Shown in pieces: positions 7,525-15,767 of a stretch of 39,277 nucleotides of DNA. The notes below the pieces were generated by a model. That model was not told the origin of the DNA. It did no database searches and was given only the letters and a program-made list of their open reading frames with translations. Made by a program: the position numbers and the translations under genes. Source of the DNA: an uncultured Oscillospiraceae bacterium (GTDB lineage: Bacteria > Bacillota > Clostridia > Oscillospirales > Oscillospiraceae); contig CANPYX010000023.1 in assembly GCA_947588955.1 (NCBI GenBank), positions 1 through 39,277 on the forward strand. Direction: 5' to 3'. Positions within the stretch are counted from its first letter, which is position 1. Every line of letters starts with the position of its first letter.

Positions 7525-8279
7525 TAACAAAACGTATCATTCCCTGCCTGGACGTGCGGGACGGCAGGGTCGTCAAGGGCGTGAATTTCGGGGGCATACG
7601 CGACGTGAGCTCCCCGGTGGATCTGGCGAAATACTACTCGGATTCCGGCGCCGACGAGCTGGTCTTCTACGACATAACCGCCTCCGCCGAGGGGCGCGGG
7701 CTCTTTACCGACATACTCGCCGGTGTCGCCTCCCAAATTTTCATTCCCCTCACCGTGGGCGGAGGCATAAACACGCTGGAGGACTTCGACAGGGTCCTCA
7801 AATGCGGCGCCGACAAGGTGTCGGTAAACTCCGGCGCCATACGCGACCCCTCGCTCATCGGGCGCGCGGCAAGGCGCTACGGCGACCAGTGCGTGGTCAT
7901 ATCTGCCGATGTAAAGCGCGTTAACGGCGTCTTTACCGTCTTCGCCCGCGGCGGCAGGGACAACACGGGGCTTGAGGCCATCGAGTGGCTGCGCCGCTGT
8001 ACCGGCGAGGGCGCGGGCGAGGTCGTCCTCAACTCCATCGACACCGACGGCGTGCGTGGAGGCTTTGACATCGAAATGCTCCGCGCCGTCTCCGACGCCG
8101 TGAGCGTCCCGGTGATAGCCTCCGGCGGCGCCGGGAGCGTACAGGACTTTCTCACGCTTTTTAAGACCCTCCACCGTGTGGACGCCGGCCTTGCCGCCTC
8201 CATACTCCACTTCGGGGATACCACAGTTGCGGACATAAAAAAAGCCCTCCGGGACAAGGGAATAAATGTGAGGTTATGA
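7521..8279 (+). CDS. hisF: Imidazole glycerol phosphate synthase, cyclase subunit
   Basis: HisF is the TIM-barrel synthase partner of HisH. It uses the ammonia channelled from HisH to close the imidazole ring. The 252 residues begin [20 protein letters not shown], with catalytic Asp11. The second catalytic residue is Asp130 in [12 protein letters not shown]. Phosphate loops [12 protein letters not shown] and [12 protein letters not shown] are present, as is the NSIDTDG motif. Its start overlaps hisA and its end overlaps hisIE, both by the ATGA arrangement. Confidence 0.95.
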   Translation: [252 protein letters not shown]

Positions 8280-8932
8280 TACCTATGGTGAACATTGACG
8301 AACTGAAATTTGATGAAAACGGGCTGATACCGGCCATAGTTGTGGACACGGAGTCCAAAAAGGTGCTGACCTTGGCGTACATGAACAGGGAGAGCCTCAG
8401 TATCTCCATGGAAAAAGGGCTGACATGCTTCTGGTCCCGCTCCCGCAGGACACTCTGGCTCAAGGGGGAGACCTCCGGCAATTATCAGCACATCGTCTCC
8501 ATCACCGCCGACTGCGACAGGGACGCGCTGGTGGTGGAGGTCCGCAAGGACGGTCCCGCCTGCCACCTGGGTACGGACTCCTGCTTCACCGCGCCGGTCT
8601 ATGACAGCGACGCGCCGGAGGAGTTCACCTATCGGGGGCTCTATGAGCTCCTCCAGGGCCGCAAGGCCTCTCCAAAAGAGGGCAGCTACACCAGCTACCT
8701 TTTTGACAAGGGAATTGACAAAATCCTAAAGAAGGTGGGCGAGGAGTCCACCGAGGTGATAATCGCCGGAAAAGCCGGCGACAAGCGGGAGACCGTCTAC
8801 GAGCTTGCGGACCTTGCCTACCACGCCACGGTCCTCATGGTGGAGATGGGCATAACCCCCGAAGAGCTCAAGGCGGAGCTCGCCTCCCGCCACGTAATTG
8901 ACAAAAAGGTTAAGCAGGAAAAAATGACATAA
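8276..8932 (+). CDS. hisIE: Bifunctional phosphoribosyl-AMP cyclohydrolase / phosphoribosyl-ATP pyrophosphatase
   Basis: This fused enzyme carries out steps two and three of histidine synthesis. The HisI cyclohydrolase domain spans about residues 1-110 and shows LAYMNRESL, the FWSRSRRTLWLKGETSGN core, and cysteine zinc ligands in ADCDRD and PACHLGTDSCF. The HisE pyrophosphatase domain spans about 120-205 and shows DKGIDKILKKVGEESTEVIIA with the metal-binding ELADLAYH. The 218-residue length fits a HisIE fusion. The ATG at 8276 overlaps hisF; an in-frame ATG at 8285 has better spacing from GAGG (8270-8273) and may be the real start. It is the last gene of the operon. Histidinol phosphatase is absent from this cluster. 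Confidence 0.94.
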   Translation: MIPMVNIDELKFDENGLIPAIVVDTESKKVLTLAYMNRESLSISMEKGLTCFWSRSRRTLWLKGETSGNYQHIVSITADCDRDALVVEVRKDGPACHLGTDSCFTAPVYDSDAPEEFTYRGLYELLQGRKASPKEGSYTSYLFDKGIDKILKKVGEESTEVIIAGKAGDKRETVYELADLAYHATVLMVEMGITPEELKAELASRHVIDKKVKQEKMT

Positions 8933-8934
8933 AC

Positions 8935-9112
8935 TGCCGAAAAAGGGCCGCGCCCTTTTCCGGCAAGGGGGACGCGTGCGAAAAAGGATTCTGAAATGTC
9001 TGCGGACATTTCAGAATCCTTTTTCTGCTGTTTTGCTGCGCGCACGCCCCGTAGGGGCGCACGCTTGCAAAACAAAAGGTTATTTTTTCGACGTACATGC
9101 CGCCGGAAAAAT
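8935..9112 (+). repeat. Multi-hairpin element, copy A (behind hisIE)
   Basis: Four consecutive stem-loops start 2 bases after the hisIE stop. h1 (8935-8965) has 14-bp arms ending AAAGGGC/GCCCTTT with one mismatch. h2 (8980-9025) has 21 perfect pairs with loop TGCG. h3 (9029-9074) has outer arms TGTTTTGC/GCAAAACA, an internal loop TGCGCGCA opposite CACGCTT, and inner stem CGCCCC-GTA-GGGGCG. h4 (9082-9112) has arms beginning ATTTTT and ending AAAAAT around TACATGC, with one wobble and one mismatch. The same modules recur at 27355-27526 in the same order, and at 18079-18292 (minus) in another order. No protein is supported here. Confidence 0.85.
8980..9025. terminator. Bidirectional terminator-like hairpin h2 of element A
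   Basis: A perfect 21-bp stem with a TGCG tetraloop is flanked by AAAAA on the left and TTTTT on the right. It therefore presents a T-run after the stem on both strands. It lies between the convergent hisIE and pgi genes and could end transcription from both sides. Confidence 0.65.
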
Positions 9113-9129
9113 ATTGAATTTTTAAGATT

Positions 9130-9157
9130 AAAGCGGGCGCCGAAGGGCGCCCGCTTT
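9130..9157 (-). terminator. Hairpin directly behind pgi
   Basis: AAAGCGGGCGCC and GGCGCCCGCTTT form a perfect 12-bp stem with a GAAG loop, starting 5 bases beyond the pgi stop on the minus strand. On that strand the stem ends in TTT and is followed by an AT-rich stretch, which fits an intrinsic terminator for the glycogen operon. On the plus strand a T-run also occurs a few bases downstream. Confidence 0.7.
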
Positions 9158-9161
9158 GGGG

Positions 9162-10733
9162 TTATTTTTTGCTGAATTTGCTCAGGGTCACGTCGTCATC
9201 GTCGTAGGTGACGGTGAGGGCGGGGTCGTTGGAGCACAGGTGCAGCATGAGGCGGAAGACATCCTGGGGGTCGGCGTTCAGGGCCTCGGCGATCTCCGGG
9301 GCGGTCATCGCCCTGCCGGTCTTCAAAAGCAGCTCGCGGGCGCGGTTCTTCACCTCGATGAGGACGCCGGCGCACTTCTTGCCGTACTCCACGGCGGGCT
9401 GATGATAGGCGTTGATATTGATGAGGGCGGCGTAAATTCCCACGGCGCGCTCCCAGATGGCGATGAGCTGACCCACATTGTAGGCGGAAACACAGGGGAC
9501 GGTGACGGTCATTGTCTTCTTCCCGTGGTCCTCCAGATTCTTCTTGGTGCCCAGCATGAAGGCGTTCAGATAGTCGCCGGAGGTGGAGTCCTCGCCAACG
9601 CATACGGAGTCTCCCGCCCTGTCCTTTAGGACCTGGACGAATATCACGAATATGTTGGAAGGACCGCCGACGAGCTGCTGGACGTAGGAGTGCTGGTCGG
9701 AGGTGCCCTTGTTGCCCATCACTGCAAGGCCCTGGTTGACCTTGTTGCCGTCCAAATCCAGCTCCTTGCCCAGTGACTCCATCACCAGCTGCTGGAGGTA
9801 CTTGGCCAGCAGGTCCAGGCTGTCCTTATAGGGCAGGACCACCTGGGTGACGCCGCCCTTGCCGCCGGACATACGGTACCAGGCAAGCGCCATTATCGCG
9901 GCGGGGTTTTCCAAAATGTTGGGCTCCCTGCCCAGCTCGTCGCAGTCCGCGGCGCCCTGGAGGAAGGAGTCGATGTCAATGCCCTGGAGGGCAAGGGGCA
10001 GGAGCCCCACGGCGGACATGACGGAGGTGCGTCCGCCCACCCAGTCCCACATGGGAAACCGGTCGAGCCAGCCCTCTGAGACGGCCACCTTGTCAAGCTT
10101 GGAGTCCACGCCGGTGACGGTGACGGTGTGCTTGGCGAAGCTCAGCCCGTGGCTCTCATAGAACGCCTTTGCCTCCACCATGCAGTTTCTCGTCTCGATG
10201 GTGCCGCCGGACTTGGAGATTATGACGGTAAGCGTCTCGTCCAGCTCCGGCTCCACGGCGCGGAACACCGCGTCCATGCCTGCGGGGTCGGTGTTGTCCA
10301 AAAAGTAGAGCTTCATCTTGTCCTCAGGAGTCCCCAGCGCCTTGCTGACGAATAGGGGCCCCAAAGATGAGCCGCCGATGCCGCCCACCATGACGTTCCT
10401 CATGGCGCCGCCCTTCTCGCCGCAGACCTTACCGGAGTGGACGTCCGCCACAAAGGCCTTTATGTGGGCAAGGGTGTCGGTTATCTCCTTTGTCAGCTCC
10501 TTGGTGGGGGCGAGCTTCGGGGCGCGCAACCAATAGTGGCCCACCATGCGCTCCTCGTCGGGGTTGGCTATCGCGCCGCCCTCCAGCTCGTGCATGGCGC
10601 GCATGGCGGTGTTCATCTTCTTCTCCATGGAGAAGATGTACTCCGGGTCCATGCCCATGCCGCCCCACTCCATCATGAGCTTTGTCTTGGGGGAATAGAG
10701 AACGGTGTTGCTGTACATTGTCCAATCGTCCAT
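9162..10733 (-). CDS. pgi: Glucose-6-phosphate isomerase
   Basis: This cytoplasmic enzyme interconverts glucose 6-phosphate and fructose 6-phosphate. The 523 residues show the family signatures GGIGGSSLGPLFV (phosphosugar-binding SIS domain), VIISKSGGTIETRN and VGGRTSVMSAVGLLPL. The catalytic region around NKGTSDQHSYVQQL is present. A C-terminal extension of about 70 residues after the isomerase core (GRAMTAPEIAEALNADPQDV onward) looks like a small helical domain. An AAGGAG site precedes the ATG. It is the last gene of the minus-strand glycogen operon, just 30 bases after the GH13/GH77 gene. That places the entry of glycogen-derived hexose phosphate into glycolysis under the same control. Confidence 0.95.
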   Translation of the reverse strand: MDDWTMYSNTVLYSPKTKLMMEWGGMGMDPEYIFSMEKKMNTAMRAMHELEGGAIANPDEERMVGHYWLRAPKLAPTKELTKEITDTLAHIKAFVADVHSGKVCGEKGGAMRNVMVGGIGGSSLGPLFVSKALGTPEDKMKLYFLDNTDPAGMDAVFRAVEPELDETLTVIISKSGGTIETRNCMVEAKAFYESHGLSFAKHTVTVTGVDSKLDKVAVSEGWLDRFPMWDWVGGRTSVMSAVGLLPLALQGIDIDSFLQGAADCDELGREPNILENPAAIMALAWYRMSGGKGGVTQVVLPYKDSLDLLAKYLQQLVMESLGKELDLDGNKVNQGLAVMGNKGTSDQHSYVQQLVGGPSNIFVIFVQVLKDRAGDSVCVGEDSTSGDYLNAFMLGTKKNLEDHGKKTMTVTVPCVSAYNVGQLIAIWERAVGIYAALININAYHQPAVEYGKKCAGVLIEVKNRARELLLKTGRAMTAPEIAEALNADPQDVFRLMLHLCSNDPALTVTYDDDDVTLSKFSKK

Positions 10734-10763
10734 TTTAAATCAGCTCCTTAATAAAATATTGTG

Positions 10764-13700
10764 TTATAGGCCTTCATATATATCCAGCCGCCGGCTTTCC
10801 TTTGTATCAGCCAGAAGCCTGTCAGCGGCGCTCTTGTAGTCCGAGAATCGCTCCTCCCGGAAATCAGCCGGCTTTACGCGCCAGCGCCAGTTGCCGCCGG
10901 TGGTGCCGGGGGTGTTCATCCGCGCCTCGTTCCCCAGTCCGCAAACGTCCTGGAGCTGGAGTATCACCACGTCGGCTGAGGAGGCAAACAGATTTTTGCG
11001 CATCCTCCTTGCCGCCAGTACGGGCTTTTCATTGGGATACCTGTTGGCGGCGTAACCTACGAGCGTCTCATTGTCATGGGTGCCGGAGTACGCCACCTTG
11101 TCCTTCTGGGGCCAATAGCCGTACACCGGGTCGAACTGGTACTGCATTATATCCGTCCCAGGGAATCCGCAGCGGGAGAGAAGCGCCCGGATAGCTGGGG
11201 TTATGGCGCCCAGGTCCTCCGCCAGGAATGGCAGAGGTCCGAATTTGTCGTATGCCGCCTTGAAGAGCTTTATGCCCGGTCCGAAGCGCCACTGCCCGTC
11301 GGCGGGACCCTTCCCCGCCGGTATCGCCCAGCAGGACTCGAAGCCCATGAAGTGGTCAAGGCGCACGTAGTCGTAAAGGTCCATCATCCGCTTGAAGCGG
11401 CGCAGCCACCAGGTGTAGCCGTCCTTCTCCATAACGTCCCAGTTGTATAGCGGGTTGCCCCAGACCTGTCCGTCGTCGTTCCACGCCGGCGGCACACCGG
11501 CGATGAAAACGGCGTTACCGTCCCCGTCCACGGTGAATTCCTCCGGGTTTGCCCACACGTCGGCGGAGTCGGCGGAGACATACATGGGTATGTCGCCTAT
11601 TATCTTTATCCCCCTGGAGTTGGCGTATGCGCGCAGCTCGTGCCACTCGGTGTCGAACTGGAACTGGCAGAATTCCTGAAAGTCCCGCTCCGCCGCAAGC
11701 TCGGAGTCGCCGTCGCATATCCCGCTCCTAAAGCGCCGGTACTCCCGTGGCCACTGGGTAAACGGCTTGCCGCCGAAGCGTTTTTTTAATGCGGCGTAGG
11801 AGCACCATGGCTCCAGCCAGTGGGCGTTTTCCGTTTTGAACCGCTCATATGCTTTGTCCGGAACGAACTCATCAAACATGTGACGCAGTGTACTGCCCTT
11901 GAAGCGGCAGAAGTCCAGGTTTCCGGCAAAGGCTGACGGCCCCGCATAGGGTGACCCGTGCTCGTCGGTGGGGTTAAGCGGGAGCAGCTGCCAGTACTTC
12001 TGACCGGTTTTGTAAAGGAAGTTGACAAATTCCTCGCCGTCGGACCGAAGCTCCACCTTGTCGGCGCTGCGGGCGACGCTGGTGATGTGCGCCAGAATAC
12101 CCGCCCCGCGTTCCATGGGCAGTCCCAGGCGGACCCTTTTGTGGAAGTGGAGAATGGCGGAGCCCAGCGACCACAAGACCACACGGACCTTTCCGTCGCG
12201 AAGCTCGAATTTTGTGCCGCCCAATATGTCGGTGACGTCCTCTCCGTGGGAGTCGATGGTGACCTCCTGGGAACGGCTCCCCCGGTTCACAAGCACGGCG
12301 ATGCCCTCATCCTCCCAGTCGCGGTAGAAGCCGAACACGTCGTCCCCGAAGCAGAACGGTGAAAAGTCCGCGCCGGCAAGCTCGGGGAAGGCGCGGCGGA
12401 GGTTTATGGCGTTGCGGTAGATGGTATAGCAGTCCTTGTCCTCCCTGCCCCAGGGGTAGGTCCCGCGGTTGAAGGGGTCGGCATATCCCTCCATGCCCGC
12501 CTCGTCGCCGTAATAGACGCAGGGCACGCCGGGGAGCGTCATTTGCAGCAGCGCCATAAGCCACAGCTTTCCCTTGGCAAGCCCGCGCTGGGAGTCTGAG
12601 AGGCGGTAGCTTTTCTTCTGCTCCTCGCTGAGCTGTTCAGGTCTTGGGGCGCCTCCCAGGGCGGTGAGTACCCTCGCCCTGTCGTGACTGCCCATGAGGT
12701 TGAAGGAGGCGTTGAAATTTTCCGGCGGGTAGTTCTCCTTGAGGCTCCACATCGTCTCGTTCAGCGCCCAGGCGGGAACGTCGCCCAAAAGGTAGTAAAG
12801 GACGGCGTAGCGCACGGGATAGTTCATCACGCAGTCAAGCTCAGAACCCAGGAAGTACCGCCTCAGCTCGCCGTAGGCGACCTTGTTAGAGGCGTCCTCC
12901 CATACCTCGCCCATGAGGAGCCCCTCGCCGCCCTTTTCGGCGACAACGGCTGTCTTTATGTCCTCAATGAAGTCGTCGGGGAGCTCATCCGCCACGTCCA
13001 GCCTCCAGCCCTTAGCGCCCAGGCGGAGCCAGTGGCGCACCACGCTGTCGGTGTCGCCGGCGATGTAACTCTTAAAATCCGGGTCGTGCTCCTCCACGTC
13101 CGGGAGCTCGTCGTTTCCCCACCAGCACTCGTAGCGGTTGGGGAAATCGTAAAAGCGAAACCAGTTATAATATCTCGAAGCCGGTCCCTGGCAGGCGCCG
13201 GGGTCCGGGTAGTTTCCGAATTTGTTGAAATACTTGCTGTCACAGCCGGTGTGGTTGAAAACGCCGTCAAGGATCAGGGAGATTCCCCGCTCCTCCGCCG
13301 CGCGGCACAGGCTGGCAAACTTCTCCTCGTCCCCCAGCATGGGGTCCACCTTGCGGTAGTCGCCGGTGTCGTAGCGGTGGTTGCTGACAGCCTCGAAGAT
13401 GGGGTTTAAGTATATGGCGGTGATCCCCAGCCCCTTCAAATAGTCCAGCTTCTCCTCGATGCCGGAGAGTGTGCCGCCGTAAAACTCCCAGACGCTTATT
13501 CGCCCGTCGCGCATACGCTTGTAGCTCACGGGGGTGTTCCAATCCTCCACCAGCGCCTTCGGGGTCCCGTTTCTGGGCTTGGAGAGCGCCTTCATGGCGT
13601 TCTCCCGCCAGTCCTCGCCCCGGAAAAAGCGGTCGGGGAATATCTGATAGCATATGGCGTTCTTGTACCAATCGGGGACGGCGCGCGGCACGTAGGCGGT

Positions 13701-14039
13701 TATCTGGTACTCAGGGCACTGCCCGTCGTACATTTGCCCTATGCCTCCCACACTGCCCTGCCGCGGTCCGTACCAGCGCACGGCGCCGCCGGGGTAGTGG
13801 AGGATAAAGGAGTACCAGTGGATGTCCGCGGTCTTGGGTGTGACGGTGACGTAAAAGTGCCCGCCGTCACGGTCCATGGTGTAATATCTGTCCTCTTTTT
13901 TGTCCACACGCACCTTCAGCTCAGCCCATTCGGGCTCGCCGTCCCAGGTGTCGATGGAAATGGAAACAGCGCCGCCGAGGGCGACAGCGCCAAAGGGGTA
14001 ACGGAATTTAAGTTCTCGGGAGTCGTGGTAAGCTCTCAT
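10764..14039 (-). CDS. Fused GH13 alpha-amylase-type / GH77 4-alpha-glucanotransferase (glycogen debranching type)
   Basis: This 1091-residue protein has three parts. Residues 1-120 form a beta-rich domain like the N-terminal sandwich of neopullulanase-type enzymes. Residues 121-630 are a GH13 barrel with nucleophile Asp348 (GWRLDVADE), acid/base Glu378 (GEVWED) and Asp453 (GSHDRAR, where many relatives have NHD). Residues 640-1085 are a GH77 amylomaltase domain with SPYAGPSAFAGN, nucleophile Asp895 (VRLDHFMGFES), acid/base Glu941 (LAEDLG) and Asp989 (SGTHDNET). All six catalytic acids are present, so both halves look active. The GH13 half would hydrolyse or debranch alpha-glucan and the GH77 half would transfer and recycle short maltodextrins. 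Context: after glgA, before pgi. Confidence 0.93.
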   Translation of the reverse strand: MRAYHDSRELKFRYPFGAVALGGAVSISIDTWDGEPEWAELKVRVDKKEDRYYTMDRDGGHFYVTVTPKTADIHWYSFILHYPGGAVRWYGPRQGSVGGIGQMYDGQCPEYQITAYVPRAVPDWYKNAICYQIFPDRFFRGEDWRENAMKALSKPRNGTPKALVEDWNTPVSYKRMRDGRISVWEFYGGTLSGIEEKLDYLKGLGITAIYLNPIFEAVSNHRYDTGDYRKVDPMLGDEEKFASLCRAAEERGISLILDGVFNHTGCDSKYFNKFGNYPDPGACQGPASRYYNWFRFYDFPNRYECWWGNDELPDVEEHDPDFKSYIAGDTDSVVRHWLRLGAKGWRLDVADELPDDFIEDIKTAVVAEKGGEGLLMGEVWEDASNKVAYGELRRYFLGSELDCVMNYPVRYAVLYYLLGDVPAWALNETMWSLKENYPPENFNASFNLMGSHDRARVLTALGGAPRPEQLSEEQKKSYRLSDSQRGLAKGKLWLMALLQMTLPGVPCVYYGDEAGMEGYADPFNRGTYPWGREDKDCYTIYRNAINLRRAFPELAGADFSPFCFGDDVFGFYRDWEDEGIAVLVNRGSRSQEVTIDSHGEDVTDILGGTKFELRDGKVRVVLWSLGSAILHFHKRVRLGLPMERGAGILAHITSVARSADKVELRSDGEEFVNFLYKTGQKYWQLLPLNPTDEHGSPYAGPSAFAGNLDFCRFKGSTLRHMFDEFVPDKAYERFKTENAHWLEPWCSYAALKKRFGGKPFTQWPREYRRFRSGICDGDSELAAERDFQEFCQFQFDTEWHELRAYANSRGIKIIGDIPMYVSADSADVWANPEEFTVDGDGNAVFIAGVPPAWNDDGQVWGNPLYNWDVMEKDGYTWWLRRFKRMMDLYDYVRLDHFMGFESCWAIPAGKGPADGQWRFGPGIKLFKAAYDKFGPLPFLAEDLGAITPAIRALLSRCGFPGTDIMQYQFDPVYGYWPQKDKVAYSGTHDNETLVGYAANRYPNEKPVLAARRMRKNLFASSADVVILQLQDVCGLGNEARMNTPGTTGGNWRWRVKPADFREERFSDYKSAADRLLADTKESRRLDIYEGL

Positions 14040-14056
14040 ACGGTCGGTTATCCTTT

Positions 14057-14149
14057 AATGAATGGAATGCCGGGGATCTCTCCCCCTGCCGGTTTCCCGG
14101 CTTCTCCCCTCAGGGGAAAACGGGGCGGCGGTGTGCCGCCCCATTCATT
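14057..14149. repeat. Multi-stem structure between glgA and the GH13/GH77 gene
   Basis: Outer arms AATGAATGG (14057-14065) and CCATTCATT (14141-14149) are perfectly complementary. They enclose four small hairpins: GGGGA/TCCCC (14072-14085), GCCGG/CCGGC (14088-14101), a CCCC/GGGG stem around 14106-14117, and GGGGCGGC/GCCGCCCC (14122-14142, which slightly overlaps the right outer arm). The whole spacer could fold into a multi-branched structure within the operon mRNA. No clear T-run follows on the minus strand. Confidence 0.55.
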
Positions 14150-14165
14150 TGATTTTGTCGGAGTT

Positions 14166-15671
14166 TTACTCCTCCTCCGCCTCGTCCGGCTCGCCCTTTT
14201 TCTTTACCCAGGGCTCTATCTCCGGATGGGTGCGCTGGTACATCTCCAGATACTCCTGGGCGGCGCGGTTCCAGCTGAAATCGGCAGCCATGGCGTTATC
14301 CTGGAGCTTGCTCCACGCCTCCTTGTCGGTCCAGAAGACCTCGCAGGCGTTAAAGATGGTGAAAAGCATCTCGTGGGCGTTGTAGTTGGCGAAGGAGAAG
14401 CCGGTGCCCTCGCCGGTGAACTGGTTGTATGGCGTCACGGAGTCCTTTAGGCCCCCGGTCTCGCGGACCACGGGAAGGGTTCCGTAGCGCATTGCTATCA
14501 TCTGGGAGAGTCCGCAGGGCTCAAAGAGGCTGGGCATAAGCAGGATGTCCGCGCCGGCGTACATCCTGTGGCTCAGCGCCTCGTCAAAGCGTATGCAGGC
14601 GGCGCAGCTTCCGCCGCGCTCCCAGGCATAGTAGCTGAGCATATCCTCATACTGCTTGTCCCCTGTGCCCAGGACGGCAATCTGTACGGAGCGGTCAAGC
14701 ATCTCGCCGATGACGCGCTGGACAAGGTCCATGCCCTTCTGCTCGGTTAGGCGCCCTATCATAACCACCAGCGGGCGGTCGGGGTTGACCTCAAGCCCCA
14801 GCTCCTTTTGAAGCTCCGCCTTGCACTTTGCCTTGCCGGAGCGGTCCTTGGCGTCGTAATTGAAGGGTATCATCGGGTCTGTGGCGGGGTTCCAGTCCAC
14901 CACGTCGATGCCGTTCATTATGCCGTAGAGGATGCTGGCGCGGTCCCGGAATATGCCGTCCATCTTCTCGCCGAAGAAGGGCGTCTTGATCTCCTCGGCG
15001 TAGGTCTTGGAGACGGTGCTGAGGATGTCGGAGTAAAGCAGCGCGCCCTTCATGTAATTTATGCTGCGCTCGTCGGAGCGGAGCTGTGAGGCCGCCGCCG
15101 GAATTCCCCAGAGCCCCAAGACGTCGCCGAGGACCAGGTCGCTCATCTGACCCTGGAACTTCAGGTTGTGGACGGAGAACACCGTCTTGACGTTCTCATA
15201 GAGCGGCAACCCCTGATAGAACTCCCGAAGGAACACGGGGGCAAGGGCGGTGTGCCAGTCGTTGCAGTGCAGAACGTCGCATTTGAAATCGGGCAGGTAT
15301 TGGAGGCACTCAACGATGGCCTTGGAGAAATACGCTATCCTCTCGCCGTCGTCAAAGTAGCCGTAGGCGCGCTCACGGTTGAAGTAATACTCGTTGTCAA
15401 CGAAATAGTACACAACGCCCTTGTGGGTGAGCTTCTCAATGCCGCAGTAGACATTTCGCCAGCCCAGGGATACGTAAAAATCCGTCACGTGGGTCATTTT
15501 GGACTTGTATTCCTCTGGTATGGTCATGAACTTGGGGATTATGACGCGGCACTCGCACCCCGCCTCCTTGAGAGCCTGGGGGAGCGAACCGCCCACGTCG
15601 CCAAGGCCTCCGGTCTTCATAAAAGGCACGGCCTCAAAGGCGGCGAAAAGAACACGTAATTTTCTCCTCAT
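14166..15671 (-). CDS. glgA: Glycogen synthase (ADP-glucose)
   Basis: This GT5 enzyme adds glucose from ADP-glucose to the non-reducing ends of glycogen. I start it at ATG 15671, preceded by AAAGGAGG (15684-15677 on the minus strand). The protein then reads MRRKLRVLFAAFEAVPFMKT and has 501 residues. An upstream in-frame start would add 21 atypical residues. The ADP-glucose-binding KTGGLGDVGGSLP motif starts at Lys19. The GT-B C-terminal half contains VVMIGRLTEQKGMDL, the MPSLFEPCGLSQMIAMRYG nucleotide-sugar region and PVVRETGGL. The C-terminus is charged (KKKGEPDEAEEE). Upstream glgD and glgC supply the substrate. Confidence 0.95.
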   Translation of the reverse strand: MRRKLRVLFAAFEAVPFMKTGGLGDVGGSLPQALKEAGCECRVIIPKFMTIPEEYKSKMTHVTDFYVSLGWRNVYCGIEKLTHKGVVYYFVDNEYYFNRERAYGYFDDGERIAYFSKAIVECLQYLPDFKCDVLHCNDWHTALAPVFLREFYQGLPLYENVKTVFSVHNLKFQGQMSDLVLGDVLGLWGIPAAASQLRSDERSINYMKGALLYSDILSTVSKTYAEEIKTPFFGEKMDGIFRDRASILYGIMNGIDVVDWNPATDPMIPFNYDAKDRSGKAKCKAELQKELGLEVNPDRPLVVMIGRLTEQKGMDLVQRVIGEMLDRSVQIAVLGTGDKQYEDMLSYYAWERGGSCAACIRFDEALSHRMYAGADILLMPSLFEPCGLSQMIAMRYGTLPVVRETGGLKDSVTPYNQFTGEGTGFSFANYNAHEMLFTIFNACEVFWTDKEAWSKLQDNAMAADFSWNRAAQEYLEMYQRTHPEIEPWVKKKGEPDEAEEE

Positions 15672-15701
15672 TTTTTCCTCCTTTTGCAAAATAGACGCAT
15701 C

Positions 15702-15759
15702 TGACCGCTTTACCTCGCCCCGTCCCTCCCCCATTCGTGGGGAGGGACGGAGACGGTCA
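15702..15759. repeat. Nested hairpin in the glgD-glgA spacer
   Basis: The inner stem CGTCCCTCCCC (15721-15731) / GGGGAGGGACG (15739-15749) is a perfect 11 bp. Outer arms TGACCG (15702-15707) and CGGTCA (15754-15759) enclose it. It starts about 9 bases after the glgD stop on the minus strand. Such a structure can stabilise or separate segments of an operon mRNA; there is no following T-run. Confidence 0.5.
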
Positions 15760-15767
15760 TTTTGTTG

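Noticed and set aside
8910-9098. Small minus-strand ORF starting MYVEKIT, with similar starts at 27512 (MYVGKIT, minus strand) and 18093 (MYVGKIT, plus strand)
   Set aside because: All three begin in the h4 hairpin of the repeat element and read through its stems. No ribosome site precedes them and their sequences diverge exactly where stems co-vary, so the shared start comes from the conserved hairpin rather than from a protein.
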